NCBI GenBank assembly: GCA_009746045.1
Contig: RPFO01000156.1
Coordinates: forward strand, 3,113,762 to 3,156,261
Direction: 5' to 3'
Origin: Mesostigma viride
Lineage: Eukaryota; Streptophyta; Mesostigmatophyceae; Mesostigmatales; Mesostigmataceae
DNA: 42,500 nt
The notes under the pieces were generated by a model that did no database searches, was not told the DNA's origin, and worked only from the letters and a program-made list of their open reading frames with translations. The first letter of the stretch is position 1. Each line of letters opens with the position of its first letter. Positions 37,020 through 42,500 of this stretch are shown here, in pieces. A program made the translations under genes and the position numbers.

Positions 37020-37601
37020 AGTTATTCTAGGGCTTCAGGCCTAGACTATCAGTACACGTGGCGTTGTCCCCGTCTCCCAAGTGGGATACGGACCTGGACG
37101 GTGGTGTAGTACACTGGACATATCTCTACTAGGGTTTAGATCCGCACGTGCCATGATTGGGCACGTGGGTGCTAGATATTAGCACTGAGATATGTAGGGC
37201 TCACGCACGTGGTACTCACGTGACGCAGTCACGTGTCTATTAATTACTAATTAATGTAGGGCACACGCACGTGGTACTCACGTGGTAGGGTTATGAGCTG
37301 TGAGGCAGACCACAAGGTGGGCTGCAGTGCTAGTCCTGTACGGAGGTCCTAGGGGAGGTCCAGGACCATCCACGTAGTGCTATTAGGCAGTCGTTGCCTG
37401 TGGGCATCGTATCAGTCCTAGCTGGAGTAGATCTAGCTGGACGGAGCCAGCACCTCATTGGTTAGCACTAGTGCAGGATAGCTAGGTTACCCTAACCTAC
37501 GTGCCCATGCAATCCAGCTTGGCAAGCTTGCATGGATTGATATATGCCAGCCATTGCATAATCAAACACACGTTCGCATCCAACACACACGTGCATTAAC
37601 T
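37020..37601 (+). repeat. 3' LTR of element C (582 bp)
   Basis: Same ends as the 5' LTR but 62 bp longer: a 31-bp segment (37192-37222) is repeated at 37254-37284 with a spacer containing CAGTCACGTGTCTATTAATT. It holds nine CACGTG hexamers against six in the 5' LTR. Outside this repeat I see only one substitution between the two LTRs. Confidence 0.93.
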
Positions 37602-37606
37602 ATGGG
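37602..37606. other. Right target-site duplication of element C (ATGGG)
   Basis: Identical to 14440-14444; marks the right end of the nested cluster. Confidence 0.93.
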
Positions 37607-37875
37607 CACCGGAATATCTCGTATTAAACATTTCACATATGGTCTTGACACTGAAAATAATAACAATGCGTCTAGTAAAGTGGTCCGTATAGCATCTCGA
37701 ACCTGAAAACGCAGCGCTAAAATTCGTCACACGAATTAAATAGCCTGGAAAGAGTACATTAGTGCCGTCCCACTAATTCCGCAAGCTAGCTGTCAGCCAA
37801 AAACTAGTGCAGACCAGGTTTGTCACATTCCGGCTGACATATTTATATTCACATACCAACGTAGGTTTACAAGGC

Positions 37876-38406
37876 TTATTCATACGTTGTATTCACAATG
37901 CCTTTGAGATTTAGTCTGCAGCAAAGCATGGAGACTAACTTCAGCCACAGCGGCAGCAGCGCCGGCATCCACAGCCGCCCGGAGGATGTGGCGACCGGAG
38001 AGCGGCTGAGCCACGGAGACATCGATGAGCAGGTGGCAACCCTGCCCGCGTCGTAGTCAAGCACGGTAATGTCGGGGCGGTGGTTGGGTGAGTAGAGGGC
38101 GGCCCCATCCGCGTCCTCGCACTTGATGGTGGAGTGGGGAAAGACCGACCGAACCATGGCACACACCACCCGGAGGAGAGCGGTATGGAGATAGAGGAAC
38201 CAGTTCTGGTTCTGCTGGCCACCCATGCACGCGATGTAGTGCGTCCCAGTAGTATCGAGAGCAAGCCCGCAGCTGCCGCAGGACGCACCTGCCGTGATGA
38301 GAGGTTGCGGGGCAAACAGCTGGTGGCGGAGAGCGATGGCGTAAAGGGCCGGAACCAACGTGAACAGAGGGCTCATGGGGAGGGCGCGCAGGAATGTGGA
38401 CCCCAC
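37876..38406 (-). pseudogene. C-terminal fragment of a non-LTR retrotransposon ORF (RLE-like), frameshifted
   Basis: The minus strand encodes a segment typical of the end of RLE-type (R2-like) non-LTR retrotransposon proteins. A hydrophobic LRALPMSPLFTLVPALYAIALR stretch in two overlapping halves precedes CGSCGLALDTTGTHYIAC (CX2C ... HX3C), then NHRPDITVLDYDAGR. The PD followed, after a 1-base frame change near 38040, by LLIDVSVAQPLSG resembles the PD ... D core of the restriction-like endonuclease. No reverse transcriptase motif lies upstream, and there is no ATG at the start of homology, so this is a 5'-truncated, inactive remnant. An unrelated or domesticated gene with the same C-terminal module is possible. 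Confidence 0.55.
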
Positions 38407-38542
38407 GCTCCCGTCAAGGGAAACGGAGTGTGCACCTTACATACTACTATATATTAATAATATAATTACTTACAGCAGAGTGAAATCACTCAAACCAAAG
38501 CAAACGCCCAGCTATAAACCTCTATACAGAGCCATGTCATGC

Positions 38543-39241
38543 CTTACATATATGCAGGGTAGGCCAAGTGATGTATAACTGCCGTCAAAGTCAGGGGGGT
38601 CAAGACGCGCGTTTTCATTTTTGGTAGAATGTGCCTTTTGAATTATGTTATAAGACCTACCAAGTGCTTCAGGGATGATAAACAATTAGTTGCTGAACAG
38701 TTTGAGCCATTGGGGTCATCATTTGGGTGGGAATACCAGCAGTTACACCCAGTACAGCCCATAGGGGTACCGTTGGTAAAAAGCAATCAAGGGGGTAGGG
38801 GTGGGCATACTACCTACTAATATGGCCACCAACCATGCCATACAATACATTTCCCTTCCACAATGATGGGGAAACATAACTGCATCATCACACTGCCCTT
38901 ACATGGCACCTATGTGCAGGTGCCATGCACCTTGTCCATGCACGTAGGTAACGTGGTACGGGTACCCTACGCAAGGCGCATACATTCTTAGTAGGAGGCA
39001 GCCACCAACAAACTAGTGATATGTTTAGCCTATTTCAGCCTGCCCTAGCAAGGATAAACTAGGCCTAAGCTGCTATAGCTTGCCAGGGGATGGCCAGCAC
39101 ACCTGGTGGCACATGCTGTCAATGGGAAGCTTTTACTCACCAGTTACGATGCTTGATGATGCCACAGATTGAGTCCAGCCAACTGGCAGCCTCACACTCA
39201 TGCAATATGTGTATGGGAAATGTATAACAAACATATACGAA
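38543..39241. repeat. Dispersed repeat R1, copy 2
   Basis: Closely similar to 7130-7826 in the same orientation, with small indels (for example a missing CTAATACCTA near 38818 and an additional CATG near 38925). The match ends abruptly at about 39241, inside ACATATACGAAGG. The ORF 38629-38820 (63 codons) partly persists in copy 1 but shows no known domain. Confidence 0.8.
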
Positions 39242-39730
39242 GGCCGTTCTGAGCTTGGCACTGGATTCGTTGTCCACATCGTCGCGTCGCTGCAGCAACA
39301 CGATGTTTTCTGGCATACGCGGGCTTTTGGTTCCCGCCGCACTGAAATTAGTGCTGTCCTCCGGATTTTTGCCTTTGCACCGTGTGCAGTTCATTGGACG
39401 TTTGGAATCATGGCATGGCTAACGTAATGACTGGCTAGCTAGACCTTTTCAGTGGTTTTCCATTTGCGGGTATTTCCTCGTAAATGGTGGGAGAGCGATC
39501 GCAGCAATGGTGCTCACCACTAGACATGCACTCCCGGCCAGTTAGGCTCGAAACATGCACACGCCCTGATCAAGCAAGTTGTTTCGGCCCCACCGTCTAG
39601 GTCATCTAGTCGCTCTACACGTAAGCCAGCCATAATTTCAATGCACAAGGCTACACATTTCCATCACCATTCATATTCATCATCCTGAACGACAGTTTAA
39701 TATATTTATTATATCGCAGTCACGTGTCTA
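39242..39730. other. Unassigned DNA between R1 copy 2 and the TTAA microsatellite
   Basis: No gene recognised. The last bases, CGCAGTCACGTGTCTATTAATT from about 39715, match the spacer in the 3' LTR of element C. Confidence 0.5.
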
Positions 39731-39810
39731 TTAATTAATTAATTAATTAATTAATTAATTAATTAATTAATTAATTAATTAATTAATTAATTAATTAATT
39801 AATTAATTAA
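39731..39810. repeat. (TTAA)20 microsatellite
   Basis: Eighty bases of perfect TTAA tandem repeat, ending directly at CACGTCGTACGT. Confidence 0.97.
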
Positions 39811-39826
39811 CACGTCGTACGTGCAA

Positions 39827-39852
39827 ACTCAGTCCTAAAAATAGGACTGAGT
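39827..39852. repeat. Perfect palindrome ACTCAGTCCTA-AAAA-TAGGACTGAGT
   Basis: Eleven-base arms with a 4-base loop just inside the left end of the TTAA-flanked element. Related palindromes lie at 40176-40196 and 41462-41487. Confidence 0.85.
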
Positions 39853-40175
39853 ATGCCAACTTTGAGATCATGTAGCGGTAAGGGTAGGGGGGTACCCCAT
39901 ATGTTTGATATGCATAATAGCACTCAATATCATGCTAATGCTTGGGCATATGCATAAAAAATCATACATTGACCAAATCATGTATAATTTTACTGGGGTG
40001 TGGACCCTTACTCGCGATTTTGCATTTTTGTGTGGAAGCACGATTGGGAAAAATTGAATAAATTCCATATGCATGTTGAAAAAATATAGGCATGTAAAAA
40101 ATATAGTTCTTGACCTGTAGAAAAAAACTGGACTCAATTTGGCCACAGGCACTGCCTGAAACACACAAAATACTG

Positions 40176-40196
40176 CCAGTCCTATAATAGGACTGG
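40176..40196. repeat. Palindrome CCAGTCCTAT-A-ATAGGACTGG
   Basis: Ten-base arms around a single base; same core as the terminal palindromes. Confidence 0.8.
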
Positions 40197-40216
40197 GCCT
40201 TGCTAGCAAAATGCTA

Positions 40217-41330
40217 GCATGTAAGTGCGGTCATACTACACACCACCGTGGCAACCAACCATGCCAATCAACTCATTTCCCTTCTAGCATAATAGGACAA
40301 CATGCTTGCATCATCATATTAAAGTTATATGATACCTTAGTATGTGTGAGAGCCTATGCACGCACGTAGGGCATGGGTATGGATACCTACCTACAAAGGG
40401 TTGTATTATAAGTCTTAACCACCAATATGATGGGTAGGTTAAGCATATTTCAATTGTTTCTAACAAGAATAGACATGGCTAAAGCTGTTTTGCTTTGCCA
40501 TGACATGGCCAACATACTTGCTGGCACATTATGACAGTGGTTTATCACCAAGACTTTTCACTCACAAGTGTAAGCTCGAAAGCACGCTTGATGCAGCCCA
40601 TGGCCACACAATCATGCAGTATGAACGTAGCAAAAGAAGAACTAACATCTATGAAGGTATTTAAACCCATTAAGCGCCTAAAAACCTGCACAATTACACT
40701 AGGGTAAGGCAAATGCCTGGTAACATCATCAAAAAAGGGGGTTTTAGAGAGGGGCAGGCAACGGTCAAGAAAGCGCATCAAGACTCGAAACTGACAACGC
40801 CTCGCAAGCTTAAACTCATTCAAGAACATCAAAAAACGATGAGGCAACGATATTTCATCTTTACCGTTCACGGATGGCGTTACCTTGGCCCAGGCGGTGC
40901 CCGCAAAAGTGACACTTGCCGGCACACAAAGCATGACGTGACAGAGTGCTTGAAATCATCAAATCTTTACTGCCACTGACTTTATTCTACGAAAATGCAT
41001 GATAATTAGTAGAAAGAAGCATATAAACCCTTCGACCTGCGCCGGAAAGCAGTTTAAGTCATCAATTCCGTCAGCCTGCCTGATCGCAGTTTTTTCCACC
41101 AAGAGCAGTGCCGACACCTGGTAAATCGCATCTCCGCGAGCTAAAATTTTGCCTGTGTCATCTTTAAGACATAAGAAATATACTTCCTGAGTTTGACCAG
41201 CTCAATCGTCCGCAATCGTAAGCTGCATGCATGGGCGCAAGCCGCCATGGCTAGGTCGTGCATTTCCGGAACTCACGTTTCGCGTGAAAAAGTACCCTTA
41301 CCACCTGTACTTTGACCGCACATTTAGCCG
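40217..41330. repeat. Dispersed repeat R1, copy 3 (diverged)
   Basis: Aligns with about 7420-8480 at lower identity. Shared blocks include GGATGGCGTTACCTTGGCCC (near 40873), CCTGATCGCAGTTTTTTCCA (near 41080), GGGCGCAAGCCGCCATGG (near 41234) and GTGAAAAAGTACCCT (near 41284). ORFs are short and their frames are not conserved. Confidence 0.65.
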
Positions 41331-41461
41331 CCCAAACAAAATCAAAAAAAATCCCAAAAATATGTCCAAGAAAGGTCTTTTCACGTAGTATTTGAATAAA
41401 TTTTGAGAGAATTTTTTTGTCCAACACTCTGACCGGGGCGAATTTTCTACGAAACCCAAAA

Positions 41462-41487
41462 ACTCAGTCCTAAAATTAGGACTGAGT
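41462..41487. repeat. Palindrome ACTCAGTCCTAA ... TTAGGACTGAGT, followed by a half copy
   Basis: Twelve-base arms; a left-arm copy (ACTCAGTCCTAAAAATAGG) follows at 41491-41509, next to the right end of the TTAA-flanked element. Confidence 0.85.
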
Positions 41488-41532
41488 TCAACTCAGTCCT
41501 AAAAATAGGTAGGGTTACGTACGACGTGTTAA

Positions 41533-41972
41533 GGGGAGGGGACACCCCTAAAGGGCACTTTTCTGGAAACCATACCTATGCATGTGCTAAAAATCCAATT
41601 ATGATTGGGGACCATAAATATGATTTTAAAAAAAAATTCCAACCACTTGGAGGGGGTACTAGCCCCCACCAGATGCCGGTTACGCGCTAAAAATTGAAAA
41701 AGACGCTACTTTTGGCATATTTTCCCTAGGACAATGGGCAAACATATTTGGACCAAATCATATATTTCCATATAGTTCCCCCACTTTTGAGAAAGTCTGC
41801 CTAATTTTGAGCACAAAACAGTGATGTTTAGACACATTGATGGATTTTCCCGCAAAAAGGGTATTTTTTTTCACACAAAAAAAATAAAACAAATCATAAA
41901 CACATGGAATCATGCCATATCTTATATTTTCAAATACTAGAGAGGGGGGGACATGCAGCCCCAAATTTTCAG
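41533..41972. other. AT-rich unassigned DNA
   Basis: No gene, RNA or known repeat recognised in this 440-bp stretch; homopolymer A and T runs are frequent. Confidence 0.5.
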
Positions 41973-42500
41973 GTCATTCTGACAAGCGCAGCCCTATTTG
42001 ATGGATATTCCTAGATTGCCACCTGTGACGAAGCTAAGGGAGGTTTTAGCTAGTATTTAACCACACTAACACCCGTTTATACATCTAAGCCTCATGAAAA
42101 CTGGCCAAACCACATACTACCATTCTCTGCACATATGGTACCTCCTATGTTCAAGGTTTGACGCCATTCTGACAAGAACTGCCCAAGTTACAACCATTCC
42201 AAGACGGCCACCCATGTAGACGCTACAAGGAAATTAGAGTAACCATTGAGCCACACTAGCACCTCCTTCTTCATCAAAGACATCTGCAAACTGACCAAAG
42301 CACACATAATCAACTCTTGCACGCTGACGGCAACGCATGCTCAATGTGGGGGGTCATTGCGACAAGAACTGCTCAAGTTGATGGGTTTCCTATATGACCA
42401 CATGACAAGGCGCTAAGGACCACTCAGTAAGTTAGTAACCCCACAGTGCCACTTAATATGCCATAACATGCACCAAAACCATGCAGAGTATGTTTACAAA
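41973..42500. repeat. Old tandem repeat, period 190 bp, running off the window
   Basis: The motif [GC]CATT[CG][TC]GACAAG recurs at 41973, 42163 and 42353, exactly 190 bp apart. Other shared pieces, for example CACACTA(A/G)CACC and AAACTG(G)CCAAA/ACTGACCAAAGC, fall at matching offsets. Identity between units is low, indicating an old array. At least 2.8 units are present. Confidence 0.65.

Larger units (their letters stand above)
14445..37601 (+). mobile_element. Element C: copia-type LTR retrotransposon interrupted by elements D and B
   Basis: LTRs at 14445-14964 and 37020-37601 are flanked by a perfect ATGGG duplication. Subtracting D, B and their target duplications leaves an element of about 7.9 kb. 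Internal order: a coiled-coil upstream ORF (15017 to 16111, resuming at 22916 to 23385), a Gag plus integrase N-terminus ORF (23366 to 24973), the rest of integrase and a protease-like domain (33457 to about 34860), then reverse transcriptase and RNase H (34863 to 36638). The LTRs differ by one substitution and a 62-bp repeat unit. Several frameshifts and one stop codon are present, so the copy is dead. It is the first of the three nested insertions. Confidence 0.93.
39811..41528. mobile_element. Candidate TTAA-flanked inverted-repeat element (1718 bp), non-autonomous
   Basis: CACGTCGTACGT at 39811-39822 is repeated as its perfect reverse complement at 41517-41528. TTAA flanks both sides (39807-39810 and 41529-41532). 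Directly inside each end lies the palindromic CAGTCCTA/TAGGACTG hairpin. The interior holds a diverged copy of repeat R1. No transposase ORF is visible, so it would be mobilised in trans. TTAA targets are typical of piggyBac-type transposases, but the left TTAA lies at the end of a long TTAA microsatellite, so the duplication could be chance. Confidence 0.5.

Overview
This is a eukaryotic, non-genic, repeat-dominated window, most likely from the nuclear genome of an alga or alga-like protist. I found no host gene I can recognise, no rRNA or tRNA gene, no CRISPR array and no bacterial-type operon. The sequence is nearly all satellite DNA and transposable elements. Moderate GC content, long intron-free Ty1/copia-type ORFs and glutamine-rich Gag proteins fit an algal genome (a red alga is possible), but the lineage cannot be fixed from this window.

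Layout: (1) 1-7127, a tandem satellite of about 30 copies of a 230-233 bp unit, cut by the window's left edge. (2) 7130-8640, a dispersed repeat here called R1; relatives lie at 38543-39241 and inside 39811-41528. (3) 8681-13414, element A, a truncated copia-type LTR retrotransposon on the minus strand. (4) 13415-14439, unassigned DNA. (5) 14445-37601, a nested cluster. Element C (target duplication ATGGG) carries element D (16112-22910, duplication GCGGG) in its 5' ORF and element B (24974-33451, duplication ATGTG) in its integrase region. B belongs to the same family as A. (6) 37876-38406, a broken C-terminal piece of a non-LTR retrotransposon on the minus strand. (7) 38543-42500, R1 repeats, a (TTAA)20 microsatellite, a candidate TTAA-flanked inverted-repeat element and an old 190-bp tandem repeat.

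All nested boundaries are exact: each element has matching LTR ends and a perfect 5-bp target duplication. Removing one copy of the duplication plus the element puts the interrupted ORF back in frame at both sites.

The most interesting biology is shared by the three retrotransposon families (A/B, C, D). Their Pol modules run integrase, then a retropepsin-like domain, then reverse transcriptase and RNase H. Canonical Ty1/copia has protease first, and Ty3/gypsy has integrase last. The families also share an HGDD box where copia reverse transcriptases normally have YVDD, and a protease triad of Asp-Thr-(Asp/Asn/Gln) without the usual Gly. In D, and in A (same nucleotides in B), gag ends in UGA followed by CUA-G with pol in the same frame, a context known for efficient stop-codon readthrough. 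A/B and C also carry an additional ORF upstream of gag. D has the best-preserved coding capacity. A, B and C are defective, although the LTR pairs of B and C are almost identical.
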